From assembly GCA_963930655.1 (NCBI GenBank), contig OZ005612.1:16249001-16313000 (forward strand): a stretch of 64,000 bases of DNA. Direction: 5' to 3'. This DNA is from Myrica gale (taxonomy: Eukaryota; Streptophyta; Magnoliopsida; Fagales; Myricaceae). The position numbers and the translations under genes were made by a program. The notes beneath the pieces are model-generated. The model did no database searches and had not been told where the DNA came from. It was given only the letters and a program-made list of their open reading frames with translations. This document shows, piece after piece, positions 34,073 to 46,570 of the stretch (its first letter is position 1; each line of letters opens with the position of its first letter).

Positions 34073-36519
34073 GTGTACTTTCCCTTCTTTTGGAAGCTGA
34101 AAATTCCTTGGGATTTTTAGTCCGAAGGTAAGCTTTTACTTGTGTTCAAACCCTAGGTGAACAAGGCCATAGAGGTCTCTCCATTTTCAGGTTTGGAAGT
34201 TCGCATTTCCTGTGTTTCTCCCCAATGAAAGACTCTCTTTTGTTTGCCCTTGATTTACTTCATGGAAGTTGTCCTTTCCCATTCTCTCGTAGCTCTTATA
34301 CACAGTATCCAAACAATCCAATATAGAGTGTGTCAAGGTTATGTTGTTCATCAATGGTCTCCCAGATTGTGCATATTGCTAGTCAATTAACTGTGCAGCA
34401 GGATGCGGGTTTGAATTCTCAATAAATTGCTCTCGAATCCGTAAAATCTTTATATTCATTTTACTTGAGGCAAAATAGAAGCCATACAGTGGTTCTTTCG
34501 TGCAATGCTTAATGGGCTTAATGTGTAATAAATTAAGATTTCATTACGCAATCTTGAAAGAAAATATGGTGATTGGATCTTGAACTCCCTATTTTCTATC
34601 TATTCAATCTCTGTAGCCAGCTTGACTTTCCAGTTGCATTTGCTGACAGCTCAAACGGTTGCCTTTTCTCAATGATTACTTTCATATTGAAAATCGATAG
34701 GTTGTTCATTTGTGTGTGCTTTTTGTATACAAAATGAGGGGAGAGAGAGAGAGAGATTATTAGCAACACTTGCGAAATTTAAAACTGGAGAGCTAATAAT
34801 ACACGCATGAGTTATTAGCATGCTACTTCATGTAAAATTGGAGAGCTCATGGATTCTGTGAAGTTGCATGCATTTTTCTTGCTTTTTGGGTCTGATTCTC
34901 AAATGAGAACATTTTGTTTAAATGTCAACATTATGTGATGAATCATGAAACTATTCACATGTCAGACTTCAGAGATCTTCAAAAGATCTATGAGATAACG
35001 TTCATGTTTCTGAGCAGAAAGTATTAGAGTCCGTATTAGTGGTCCTCTTCTTTGTTGTCAATGGAATGGCTGGATACTTCAGCTTGTGCATAATAGTCAA
35101 AATGTTTTTGGGACCATGTGAATATTAGATGGTTCTTGGAAGTTTAAGGCACATAATAGTCAAAATGTTTGTTCACTTCCAAGTTGGATGCAATAATCAT
35201 CATCGGCCTTGTTTTTTCCTAATCACTGTTAATAGTTGCAATCTAGTATTTGTTAACATTGGTTCAGCCCTGATATGTATGGTTTATAAACAATTTTTCT
35301 GAATTAGTAGTTGGTGAAATCTTGTATTGCTTGCCTTTATGAGCCATTTTGTAGGAAAATTGATGTATTTTGTCTTGGTCTAGGGAGAGCTCGTGAAATT
35401 CTAGCATGACTCATTGTCTTCACCATTCCATACTTGCATCATAATAGTAACAATCCACAAAAACAGCATTGGTTTTTTTCCCCAAATTTTTTTGTTTACA
35501 AGTCCTTCTGAAACAGGGAACTAAACATAACTGGTAGATGTTTTCGTATGGATGCTTTTATGTAGCATTTTCTTAGGCATACCTCCAGTAGAAACATTGA
35601 TGCATATGGATGGAAACCATCAATGATATAGTAGCTTTCTAGTGTCTCAGTGTTGCAAGGGAAATAAAGCAAGGTTGATGGCAGCATAATGACATTGGTA
35701 GCAACAGATGTAGGTCAAAGTTGTAATGATGGTGTGTGGTGATAGTATTATCATGCTGGTGGTTGTATTTGTTTGTGGTTTTTATTTTCTCTCTGCAAGG
35801 AGTGAGTTTTGCGAGGCATTTTTCATTTGAGAGAATTCCCAGCATTAAGCATTTTTGGGTGGAATGCCACTATGCAAGGAGTGAGTTTTGTGGGTTACGC
35901 TTTTAGTCAAGGGTGGAAGCAGGTAATTTGATTCTTTAAGTAACTATTCAAGTCTTGGCAACCACTTTTCTGTTTTTTCATCTTCACCACTTTGCCTTCT
36001 TCTAAATCTTTTCCTTCCTCACATCCTGATTATATATCGGGAGTTGAACACTTATGGTTCAGATGTCAGGCTTATACCTACATCTAAACACAATACCTTC
36101 TTTTGTTTATGAAAATCAAAGTTTTTTGGTGGTGTAATGACATGCTATTTGTTCTTTAATTGTATTAGTAACAAATTTGTATTCTGTATGATTATGTTAT
36201 TAATTTTTTTACTTGAGTAGATACTTCTAAGTTTGTATTGTAATATTTTGTTATTTTAAGTTAGTTTCAAGTTTGATTTAAGATTTATTTAATATGGGAT
36301 TTTGTGAATTGCATGTTTTTACATTTGTTTGTCAATTACATGTTTTAGGATTTTATTTTGTGAATTACATCTTAGCGGACTTAGCGGAATTCCGCTATCC
36401 GCTTCCGCTTCCTCTAAGTCCGCTAATCTTAGCGGACTCTTTTTTGGCCATCCGCTAGTTAGCGGACCGGATGTCGGAATGTCAAATTCCGCTTCCGACT
36501 AGTCCGCTATTCACCCCTA

Positions 36520-36937
36520 CCCTGCGGTCATACAAATTTCCTCCGATAAAAAGTAATATTCCCGGTGCCTGCAGCTTTGGCTGCTTTCCCCCACCCCATT
36601 ACCTAGGAAAAAAAAAAGAATAATAAAATAAGGCCAGTAGTGGGGCAAATTATTCCTGCGCCTACCTAGGAAAGACATCACAATATTTTATTCTTTTATA
36701 TCAAGTAAAACTCGCAAAATTTTACTTGATATAATGTTACAGGAATGGATAATGCAAGAGCAGAAAATATAAAACCATATTAAAATTTTAATGATCAGTC
36801 CAAGAAGTTGGTTGAATTAAATGTTCATAGATTAAAAATAAATATTCGCCGGGTAGTCAAAAAAAAAAACCAACCACCATTGGCAGTTCCATATCGCGTA
36901 TCATTAAACACTTGACCGAAAAAAGAAGATATCACAT
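36520..36937. other. Intergenic, nothing recognised
   Basis: Starts with the hAT target duplication. An internal inverted repeat (TATCAAGTAAAACTCGCAAA / TTTTACTTGATA) lies at 36698-36732. Confidence 0.35.
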
Positions 36938-36940
36938 TCG

Positions 36941-37127
36941 GGTTACGTTTGCAAACTCAATTATCCCCAAAATTTTATCTCTCTCCTAATAAAATACTCC
37001 AATATAATCTCTCTCTCTCTCATAAAAAAATATAAAAAATTACAAAAATTATAAAAAATTACCTCTCTCTTCACCTTTTCACCAACACATATTCTCATAC
37101 CAAAAATATTACAACACAAACACAACC
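36941..37127. mobile_element. Tourist-like MITE (187 bp)
   Basis: Terminal inverted repeats GGTTACGTTTG / CAAACACAACC with a 3-bp duplication TCG (36938-36940 and 37128-37130). The interior is CT-rich (ATCTCTCTCTC...). Related copies are at 43623-48177 and 63485-63676. Confidence 0.65.
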
Positions 37128-37559
37128 TCGGTTCTACCAATTGAATTTCTTTTTTAATTATTATTTTCTGGCTTCCATTATTATATGAATGGGCCATAAT
37201 AAGCCACGAGGGGCAGCCATGTCAACTGTGTTTACCTCGTCAACTCCTTCAATTTGCCCTTTTTTTTCCAATTCAGGACAATAGAGCGATAGGACACGTA
37301 ATACAGGCTGTATTACAGTTATAAAAAGCGAGATTTTGTGCTGATCTAACCATAATAAGTGGAAGTCGAAGGATTTAGATTTTATTTCCAATAATTTGAG
37401 GAGAAAACGACAAGAGCAGGGGAATAACTTAATATTTTATGTTGCAGGTGTTCCTACATATAAGAATTGCGGAATTACCATTTGTCAGCTTTTAACAATC
37501 CTTCTCTTCGAGATTACAACCACCTCTTTCCCCATACAAGGGGCATGGTCAGCAGAACT

Positions 37560-38890
37560 GCAAGCTGTTGTTCTGTCTTGACATGTAATATTTTAATCAA
37601 ATGTTGTTGTATCATGTCTCGGACTATATGATAATCAATATTAATATGTTTTGTCCTCTCATGAAATACCGGGTTTACTGCAATATGGATAGCAGCTTGA
37701 CTATCACATAATAAAAGAGCTGGTGTTGAGTTATTAATGTGAAAATCTCGAAGAAGACCAAGTAACCATTTTCAATTCACAACAAGACATGGTCATGGAT
37801 CTGTATTCAGCCTCAGCAGAAGACCTACTGACAGTGACATGTTTCTTGGATTTCTATGAAATAAGAGAGTCACCAAGGAACATGGTGTAACCTGTAACTG
37901 ATCGCCTAGTGTCTGGACATGCAGCCCAATCGGAGTCACAGAAGGCCTTGAGCTGAATGAAGGAGAAGCTGGACAATAAAATTCCCTGACCTGGAGAACC
38001 TTTCAAATATTTCAAGACTTTTATGGCAGTTGCATGATGAGCTTGACGAGGTTGAGAAAGAATTGACTGCAAAGCTTATGTTAGGTCTGGTAATAGTGAG
38101 ATACAAAAGTCTGCCCACAAGTCTCCTATAAGAACTTGGATCGGCAATAAGTTCTCCATCAGTACCAGTGAGTCTGGAATTACAATCCATGGAAGTCCTA
38201 GCAGGTTTGGCTGCCAATAAACCACTGTCAGCTAGAATTTCCAGAATATATTTTCGTTGGCAAAGAGAAATACCTAGGTCAGGTCGTGTCACCTCGATGC
38301 CAAGAAAGAATTTAAGAGAACCTAAATCCTTGAGCTTAAAAACTGAATCCAACCAAGTTTTTAAGGAAGCAACAACAGAGGAAGAATTGCTTGTAAGTAT
38401 AATATCATCAACGTAAACTAAAAGGTCAATGAAATCAACACCATCAGATTTAATAAAAAGAGAGTAATCTGATTTTGATTGTTGAAACCCATAAGAAATC
38501 AAGGTGGTGGAGAACTTTGAGAACCATTGTCGGCTGGCCTGCTTCAAACCATATAAATATTTCTTAAGTTTGCAAACTCTGGTGTCACCAGGGTATGAAA
38601 AACCAAGGGGGAGTCGCATAAAGACTTCTTCATCTAAGTCACCGTGAAGAAAAGTATTATTTACATCCAATTGATGTAAATCTCATTTTCTAATAGCAGC
38701 AAGAGCTAGTCACCGGACTGTTGTGATTTTGGCAACAGGAGAAAAAGTGTCAAAAAAATCGATCCCCTCTTGTTGAGTATACTCATTTGCCACCAATCTA
38801 GCCTTGTGTCTTTCAAGTGTACCATCAGCCTTAAATTTAAATTTATAAACCCATTTGCACCCAATTGCAGCCTTACTAGGAAGTAAATCA
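37560..38890 (-). pseudogene. Copia reverse transcriptase and RNase H
   Basis: Fragments in shifting frames. First is [20 protein letters not shown], then MDVNNTFLHGDLDEEVFMRL. The catalytic RT box LLVYVDDIILTSN (YVDD) follows, then FFLGIEVTRP and RRLVGRLLYLTITRPNISFA. RNase H has AFCDSDWAACPDTRRSVTGY. The last recognisable motif is [14 protein letters not shown] near 37650. In-frame stops near 38695-38705 and a frameshift near 37936-38072 show it is dead. Confidence 0.88.
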
Positions 38891-38898
38891 ACTAATTC

Positions 38899-39357
38899 TC
38901 AGGTATGGTTAAGTTCAAGAACAGAAATCTCACTTTGCATAGGTTCTCTCCAAGCAGAGGACTTAACGGCTTCATGGTAAAATTTGGGTTCAACATGGCT
39001 TGAAACAGACAAGGTATATGCTCTATGAGGGGATGACAAATGATTATATGAAAGATAAGAAGAAATAGGATATAAGGATGAAGAAATAGACCCTGAATCT
39101 ACAACACATGAAGCCTCTGATGTGGAATTGCTGAGACGAACTTGAGCCATCTGACAGTGATAATTTTGCAAGTAAGTAGACTGCCTTCGAATCCTTGATG
39201 ATTTTCGAATAGGTAATGAAGAGGAAGGATGTGAAGTGGAGATATCAGTAGGTGAAATAATTTCAGGAATCGGAGGGATATCAGTAGGTGGAGGTGAAAA
39301 TGGTGGGAGAGACTGAGGTTGTGATACTGGTGTGGAGGTGGTATTGGGGATAGACAT
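38899..39357 (-). pseudogene. Copia integrase-RT linker
   Basis: A Pro/Ser-rich segment with [20 protein letters not shown] and [19 protein letters not shown], then [17 protein letters not shown], the usual bridge to reverse transcriptase. Open for 152 codons. Confidence 0.75.
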
Positions 39358-39508
39358 GTCAAGAAAATAAATTATAGGTTTTGGAAGAACTAAGTCAGAA
39401 AAAACAGTATCATCAGTAGAGGATGAAGTTTATTGAAATGGAAAGATATGTTCATGAAAGAGAACATGACGAGAAATGAGAATTTTATTTGTGGATGGGT
39501 CAAGAAGT

Positions 39509-40411
39509 TTACAGCCTTTCATACCCGAAGGGGTAACCTAGAAAGATACATGGCATTGATCTAGGATCAAATTTGTTTCTAGAATGAGAGTATGTAGAGG
39601 CATATGCTAAACAACCAAAAGATCGAAAATAGGAATAATCTGGTGGTTTATGGAAAACAAGTTCATAGGGAGATTTTTGTTGAAGTAATGGAGTTGGTAG
39701 CCGATTGATGATTGTGGACAACAGTGATAATGCAATTACTCCAAAAAAATATAGGAAGGTGAGCTTGAAACCGAAGTGACCTGGCCACATTTAAGATATG
39801 TTGATGTTTCCTTTCTACCACGGAATTTTGTTGAGGTGTATAGGCACAACTCTTTTGGTGGATAATGTCATGAGTGTTATAAAAATCTGTCATAGCAAAT
39901 TCAAGACCATTATCAGTTCGAATTGTTTTGATGGACTGGTTGAATTGATTTTGAATGAGGTGATAGAATGATTGAAGGTAAGATCGAGTTTCAGATTTAG
40001 TTTTCAGGAGATATACCCATGTACACCTTGAGAAATCATCCACAATGGACTCGCCACATTTAAGATATGTTGATGTTTCCTTTCCACCACGGAATTTTGT
40101 TGAGGTGTATAGGCACAACTCTTTTGGTGGATAATGTCATGAGTGTTATAAAAATATGTCATAGCAAACTCAAGACCATTATCAGTTCGAATTGTTTTGA
40201 TGGATTGGTTGAATTGATTTTGAATGAGGTGACAGAATGATTGAAGGTAAGATCGAGTTTCAGATTTAGTTTTCAGGAGATATACCCATATACACCTTGA
40301 GAAATCATCCACAATGGATAAACAAATCTAAAACCATCATAATAAGTGATAGGGAAAGAACCCCAAATGTCACAGTGAATGAGCTGAAAGGTAGACTGAG
40401 TTTTTGAGTCA
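39509..40411 (-). pseudogene. Copia integrase core, disrupted by a tandem duplication
   Basis: Integrase motifs include DDFSRCTWVYLLKTKSETRS, IRTDNGLEFA and [20 protein letters not shown] (catalytic D,D,E region), then a C-terminal part with FGCLAYASTY and FDPRSMPCIFLGYPFGY. A 269-bp tandem duplication repeats the D-D-E segment out of frame. Confidence 0.85.
39784..40321. repeat. 269-bp tandem duplication in the integrase
   Basis: Copies 39784-40052 and 40053-40321, both beginning GCCACATTTAAGATATGTTG, differ at about six positions. A period of 269 is not a multiple of three, so the second copy is out of frame with the first. Confidence 0.85.
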
Positions 40412-41206
40412 CTATGTGGAAAAAGGAAGCTTGCGTTGCTTACTTAGATGACATATAGAACAATGCAGAGGAGTTGAGAAAGAATTAGGAGAATTATGAG
40501 AACTAGGTAAACTAGATTTTATTAATTGCATCCTAGAATCTAATAAGTGTCCTAGGCGACAGTGCCATAGGAAACTAGATTGATGTGAACTAGTATTACA
40601 GGTAGATGAAAGAACAAATTTGGAAGATGCTGAAGGGGCTGAAGAGACAGAATCTGTCAACTTCAAAACTTGATACAAGCCATGGTTCATCTTAGCAATT
40701 CCAATCGTTCTCCAGTGGGTAAGATCTTGTATATAACAATGGTCATGAAAAAATATGAGACAACAAGAAAGGTTAGAAGTTAGCTTGCTTGCTGAGATAA
40801 GATTTACAGAAAAATGTGATATGTATAACACATTTGTTAATACAAACCCTTCAGCAAAAGAAACGGATCCTATATGAGTGGCTACTACACTTTGACCATT
40901 TGGTAACTTTACTGGAATATGGACAGTAGATATGATGGTAGTTAAAAGATTAAGGTTACTGACCATATGGTCAGTAGCCCCTGTATCAATGAGCCATAAG
41001 GATGAAGGAATGTAAGGTTTTGAAGAAATGTTAAAAACATATGAATGAAAACCATTACATGAAAAATTGGGTGTGAGTGATGAGAAAGGTTGACTATCAG
41101 ATGAGGTAGAAACAAGATTTACAGAGGAAGGTGCCGAAGATATAGGATTGAAGATGAAGGCTTGTTGCTGAAGAGAAGATAGCAAAGTCTGACATTGTGC
41201 TTGAAG
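40412..41206 (-). pseudogene. Copia protease and GAG-pre-integrase
   Basis: The aspartic protease motif LWLIDTGATDHM (DTGA) is followed by KLPNGQSVVATHIGSV. The GAG-pre-integrase part has FLWHCRLGHLLDSRM and a zinc-binding HxxxC-like tail (CSICHLSKQRKLPF). Open for about 257 codons and cut from gag by the solo LTR at 41212. Confidence 0.85.
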
Positions 41207-41211
41207 ATTAT

Positions 41212-42623
41212 TGATAATTAAACATTTTTGTCACTTTTCGTACTCTTATCATAGTGGGTTAAGTGAGTGTAAGTTGTTAAACGAAGAGAATTGCTTTGAA
41301 AAAAATGTTTAAGTGTTTTTAGCATGTGAAAATGTCACTTTTACCCCTAATGGGCTTTTGCAACCTTAATCACAGGCAAAAACCCACCGAAGCCCAATCC
41401 AGCCCAACCTCCACAAAGTGTCTATCTCGAGCGGTGGTTGAGCGGGAAGTCTCTGTCTGAAAGCATCCAAGAGCGCTCGAGCGGTGATCGAGCGGTGGTT
41501 GAGCTTCTGTATGAAATCCACCAAGGGCGCTTGACCGGGTCGACGAGAGGTGGTTGAGCACTGTGTTGTAATCTGCACTCGGGGCATTTTTGGAAGGCAG
41601 ACCAAGTTGTTTATAACAACTTGCTGAGACGCAAGAGGGAGGATATTCGGCAGTTACAATGGGCAATGCGAAAGAGACGCAAGAGAGAGAAAGCAAAAAG
41701 GAATACCGAATCTGTTGGGGGATGATTTTTCTTTCTTCATTTACTTTTTTCTCCTTTTCTAGGGTGCGGAGAGAGCTTGCTATAAATTCTGGATTTTCGC
41801 CTGGTGTGGGGTCTTCTTTTGGTTTCTCGTTTTCTGTTTTCATGTTACGTTTTCCATTTTCGGTTCTTTCATCTTCGTTCAGCAACATTTCTATATACAA
41901 TGCTAAGGTTTATTTTCATTGGTGTATTTTCGCATTTGAGGATGATTGGCTAGGTTTCAATACTTGGGTTATGGGTTAAATTCCTTTGGCTTCATGATGA
42001 TTATTACCTACTGTTGGATGTTCAATTTTCACCTGCTGAAACCGAGTGTTTGAAGAGAAATGTATTTTGAATAGCTTGATTCATTTCTTGTTTTGTTGTT
42101 GACGTTAGGCATAGCAAAATCTTGATTTAATTAAGTATTTTCATTAGACATATGTTATGTGAGTTTGGTTGATGTTTGGATAATATTAACTAGTAAGAAT
42201 CGGGTACTCTTCCTCAAGCTCATTCTTGCAAATTCTCATTCTACTAAGGCCTTGAATGGATTAGTAGCAGAGGAGTAGTGCCAAAAAAGGTAGAACAAGG
42301 AGAAGCAAAGGTTAATTAACCCGTACCCCAAGTGTTTGTCAAAATTACTCTGTTAAGTCATTTACTCTTTACCGTTGAGTTGGATTGTTATTTTCGTTTT
42401 TCACCAGTATGAATATTTTGGTATTCACTTTTCAAAATCTCATCAACAAACTGATTTTCACATAAACATAAAACCAAAAACACTTTTGCATAGTATTTTT
42501 CTTTTAGCAATAATAGTTTACAAATACTTTGATACTCTTTTGTCCCTGTGGAATACGATCTTGGATTTATCCTTGTTACAACTTGACACTTCTACACTTG
42601 GAAGCATTTCTGAATTCACATCA
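41212..42623 (+). mobile_element. Solo LTR (1,412 bp), probably Ty3/gypsy
   Basis: Starts TGATAATTAA and ends AATTCACATCA (TG...CA), flanked by the 5-bp duplication ATTAT (41207-41211 and 42624-42628). It splits the copia gag-pol frame between the zinc knuckle and the protease. The 3' part (TCCCTGTGGAATACGATCTT) resembles the LTR 3' ends of Athila/Tat-type gypsy elements. No internal region remains, so it is the product of LTR-LTR recombination. Confidence 0.82.
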
Positions 42624-42628
42624 ATTAT

Positions 42629-43438
42629 CGATTCCTGGAAGTTGATTGATTTCATCCTGATCAGTATGTGCAAAATGAGCAGAAGTAGACTTGCTTCTGA
42701 TGAACTTAAAACCAGGAGGGAAACCATGCAATCTATAGCACTTGTCGATCGTATGTCCACTTTTTCCACAGTGAGTGCACTGAGGTTTGGGAGGTATTTT
42801 TCCTCCTCCAGCAGATACTCGATTATGATCAAGTTTGAGAGCCATTATAGCAGGCTGAGAATGGGCAGATGAAGAACCAAGTTGTTCTTCTTCTTGTATG
42901 AGAAGAAAGAACACCTTGTTAACACTAGGAATAGGATCATAAAGAAGAATTTGTCCTCAGACAGGAGTGAACCGATCATCCAAACCCATTAGAAACTGAA
43001 GAATGCATTTTTTTTCTTAATTGGTGAAGATAGAATTTGTTGCCTTGCACACTGAACCACAAACACATGCATCAATGTGGCAATAAGATTTCAATTCGTC
43101 CCAGTAGACTTGCAACTTGGTAAAATAGGTACTGAAGGAAGCATTGTTTTGGGTAATAGTTGCAAAATTCTGCCAAGCACAAAACACCCTTTGAGCATTC
43201 GATTGAGTGAATCGTTCTCGTAATTCAGTCCATATATGCCTAGCTAAGTCTATGTATAGAACAGAGGCAACAATATCTTGAGAAGTAACCATCATGTTAC
43301 AACGAATCCATGGGAAGTAAATAAGGTGTTCTGTAGTTGGCTTAACAAGATTGCCATCAATAAAGCCTAACTTGTTTTTTATAGTGTGGGAAATAATGGA
43401 GGTGAAGGAAGTATAGAGGTGTCAGAGTTGGCGGCCAT
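42629..43438 (-). pseudogene. Copia gag with zinc knuckle
   Basis: Starts near MAANSDTSIL (ATG at 43438). After a frameshift it reads WIRCNMMVTSQDIVASVLYI and FTQSNAQRVFCAWQ (UBN2-type gag). Next is CKATNSIFTN with a stop, then GLDDRFTPV with a stop. It ends with a CCHC knuckle: CTHCGKSGHTIDKCYRLHGF. At least two stops and one frameshift. Confidence 0.82.
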
Positions 43439-43519
43439 GAAAATGTTCACAGCGTACAAGATGTTTGTTTGCGGAAACTTTGAAAAAATCAGAGAAAATG
43501 CTATCATACCGTATCAAGA

Positions 43520-43622
43520 TTTGATATGAATAATTCTTTTTTTTTTATATGAATAATTCGTTGTATTGAAAATAATAGATTAGAGCTCTTTATATACACG
43601 TGTTCTGTGTATAGTCGACTAA
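43520..43622 (-). repeat. Copia 5' LTR remnant (R/U5 side)
   Basis: On the minus strand GTATATAAAGAGCTC looks like the LTR promoter. A stretch with duplicated GAATTATTCATAT precedes the degenerate primer-binding site. Confidence 0.5.
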
Positions 43623-43648
43623 GGGTGTGTTTGTGTTGTAAAATTTTA

Positions 43649-43857
43649 GGCTATGTTTGTTTCATGTTTTAAAAAGTTTTCAAAACGTTTTTCTTTCACT
43701 TTTTCATCAATTCCAATACATTTTCACCAATCTCAATAACTTTTTACAAATTTCAACAACTTTTAACACATTTTTTACCAATCCCAAGAGAATCTACACT
43801 ACTTTCAAAAAAACACAAACACAAAAACATATCTCAAAACATAAACCAAACATAACC
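43649..43857. mobile_element. Second Tourist-like MITE (209 bp), nested
   Basis: Terminal repeats GGCTATGTTTGTTTCATGTT and ATAAACCAAACATAACC with the duplication TTA (43646-43648 and 43858-43860). The interior is a series of AATTTCAACAACTTTT-like motifs. Confidence 0.75.
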
Positions 43858-44220
43858 TTAGTGTTGTTAAAATTTTGGGTTAATGACCTTTTTAGTCCCT
43901 GGGTTTAGGGTCATTTTTCATTTTAGTCCCTAGGTTTCATTTTTGTTCAAAACAGTCCCTAGGTTTTCTGCCTTTGTCAATTTACTCCTGCCGTCCAATT
44001 CCGTCACTCTCGTACCCAGTCACCTAACGGTTTGACACCTCACACCCAATAATAGCGTGACACGTGTTATTTAAAAAAAAAAAACTCTCGCCGACTAAAC
44101 GACAGCCACCTCGGCGCCGCACTTAACAAATTTTCATTAACTCAAAAACTTCGAACAGAAAACGCAGAAGGAAGAGCCGACCGAGTGTTTCCCCAAATCT
44201 GACCTAGAACACAGCCGAGA

Positions 44221-45256
44221 AAATCTCATCTGCTCCTCCCCCAAAATTTCGATTTGAGCTTTTAGAAGAGGGCGAAATCTGCTCCTCCCCCAAAATCCCA
44301 TCTGTCGTCCATCGAGTTAGCAGCTTCTCCTTTTGGGGCTCTCACATTTTGCCCTTTCCAAAGGTACTCAGACACTTTTAAATTTGTCATTTTGATTTGT
44401 CTGTCATATATTTTTATCTTTGGGTAGGTCCCTATAATGTTTTCGAGCTGTCTGTGGTCCCATAGTGTTGTCTCTTTCGTATTATTGTGGTATGGGTTAA
44501 TGTGGCCCCATAGTTTATTTCTCACTGCTATGTTATGACGGTTGTGAAATTGTTATTTAATGATTGGTGTGGTTTGTTTACTATTTGTTCTACTTGATTC
44601 ATGTTCCATAGTGTTGTCTCTTTCGTTTGTTTTCTTCTTTTATTTGACCAAAATAGGCTGTCGGCTTTGACTTGTGAACTTTTGAAAATGTGGTTCCTAA
44701 AGTATTGTATCGTTCTGCATCTTTATTGCCATCTTTGTTATGAGGTTGACGAAAGTTTGCCAAGGGTGCATGTGTATAGGAAGCTTGTAAACTTTATTGA
44801 GAGGGGCCCTGCAAGCATTCAGGTCTCTTTCCAGAGTATAACTTGTACTTTGTTAACATTGTTAAATTTTCCCCACTTAGTAAAATACATTATGTTATCC
44901 AGAACTTTGTACTTCTGGTTGAGCATTAAAAACAAACAAGAAGAAATTGTCTGTAACTGAAATTTCAGATGAGCTTTTTGTAGTTATAGTGAGCATTTTC
45001 CAAAGACATATTTTAACCATGATAAGCATAATCAAACCTTTTTTTTTTCCTTATACTCACTGTGTTGTAAGGCAATGCCCCATGTTGTGTAATGATCAGT
45101 TCTTCCATTATGCTTTTTAAATTGCCATATGTGAAGCAAGGACCTTTAAAAAATTGTCATGTTTAGTGATTAAATAACTATTCAAAATTATACTTCGACA
45201 TTTTCAAATGTTCTTATTATTGTTATTTGTGCATCTTATTTGTTACAGGGATAGAC
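44221..45256 (+). other. MULE left interior, mostly unrecognised
   Basis: Likely transposase leader exons and introns. The frame at 44601-44960 contains CHLCYEVDESLPRVHVYRKL but no domain I can name. Confidence 0.35.
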
Positions 45257-46098
45257 ATGGTGAAGGTGGTTATGCACCATGATGGATCAATTTTGAAGGA
45301 TAATGCATATGTTGGTGGGTACGTTGAGAATGTGGGTAGGGTGCATGTGGACTACTTGACAGTCTCAGACCTACAAGGTGTGACCCAAGGCGTGTGGTTG
45401 ACCTAAATTCACGGGAGTGCACATGCGGACGATGGCAACTTAATGGAATACCTTGTCCTCACGCATGTGTTGCAATATATTTCAATAAAGAGCAACCAGA
45501 GGACTATGTACACAAGTACTACCACATGAGTACTTACGCGAAGGCCTACGCCCCAGAGGTTACATCAATGCCAGGTCCCGAAAACTGGCCCCAGCATGAG
45601 GGGGAGGAAATACAGCCCCCGATACTAAGGAGGCAACCCGGACGCCCGAGGAAAAATAGAAGCCGTGCGCCGGATGAGAACGAAGAAAACCCCACTAAGC
45701 TCTCTCAGCGTGGGTACGTCATTACTTGTGGAAATTGTGGTGCTGTGGGTCTCCATAACGCAAGACGTTGTCCCGAACCTGAGAACCCGAATAAGAAAAA
45801 ATGGCCTAAGAGAGTAAGAAAGCGAAAGGATCAGGTTTGGTACCTCTTGGTTCGTTTTATCACTTGTATTTGGTCTTCGTATCTGTTTTAGTACCTTGCT
45901 TTTTTTGAATTTGACATGTAAGATTAATTATATATCCAGGCCACACCTACCGAAGCTGGTGACGCTAGTGAAGAATTTGGTGGAGCTGAACCCTCACGTG
46001 GAGGAGATGAATCTGCTGGAGGGACCCAACAACCAATTGGACCAAGGCGAAGAGGATCAATGTCGAAGGGTCCAGAGATAGGAATGGCAACTCAATAA
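45257..46098 (+). pseudogene. MULE transposase with the catalytic core deleted
   Basis: Begins with MVKVVMHHDGSILKDNAYVG...YLTVSDL, the N-terminal region of plant MuDR-type transposases. At about 45379 it jumps, out of frame, to CDPRRVVDLNSRECTCGRWQ and GIPCPHACVAIYF, the SWIM zinc finger (CxC...CPH) of the C-terminal end. The region between, where the DDE catalytic domain belongs, is missing. A zinc knuckle (CGNCGAVGLHNARRCPEP) follows. A GT-AG intron (45835-45939) leads to a last exon ending EIGMATQ (stop 46096). An uninterrupted frame from 45379 onward gives about 200 codons. Confidence 0.78.
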
Positions 46099-46570
46099 TC
46101 AGCTTCAGTGTTTTTTGTGAATTGGTTGGGACATAAGCTGGTGTGTAGTTACAAGATGGGGATGTTTTGGCAAATATCTGCTTTTTTTGAATTGGTTAGG
46201 ACATAATATTTTTTGAGGTGTATCTGCTTGGTGTATTGGCAGATCGATGTATTGGCAGATTGATGTATTATAAGCACTGAAGATGCAACTTTTTTTGTGG
46301 ATATGGAATCAAATTGACAGCAAGAGCAATTTCTACTTTCTCATTTAAAAGGTCCATAAGTTACCAACAGTCACTTTTGGTAACTCTCATTCAACTGGCA
46401 ATTGAGGGCTGCAAACCAATAGCAAATTACATCCGACAAATAATAATAGATACATAGATTAAAAACAAGTCTTCAATTAGATACATCATCCACGGTACCA
46501 TCATGTTATCAAATAGATACATAGATTAAAAACAAGTCTTCAATTACAAAAAGATAAATACATGACAAGT

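Larger units (their letters stand above)
33538..36519. mobile_element. Non-autonomous hAT element (2,982 bp) with a host-like exon
   Basis: Ends are TAGGGGTG and CACCCCTA, flanked by the perfect 8-bp duplication CCCTGCGG (33530-33537 and 36520-36527). The left subterminal ~180 bases are packed with CCGGTTCCGG/GGAACCGGAACC. The right ~150 bases repeat TCCGCTATCCGCTTCCGC and TTAGCGGACT. No hAT transposase is visible. The interior carries an exon-like segment (33836-34072) and about 2.3 kb of AT-rich non-coding sequence. Confidence 0.88.

Noticed and set aside
42375..42872. 165-codon plus-strand frame
   Set aside because: It crosses the solo LTR boundary and runs antisense to the copia gag zinc knuckle.
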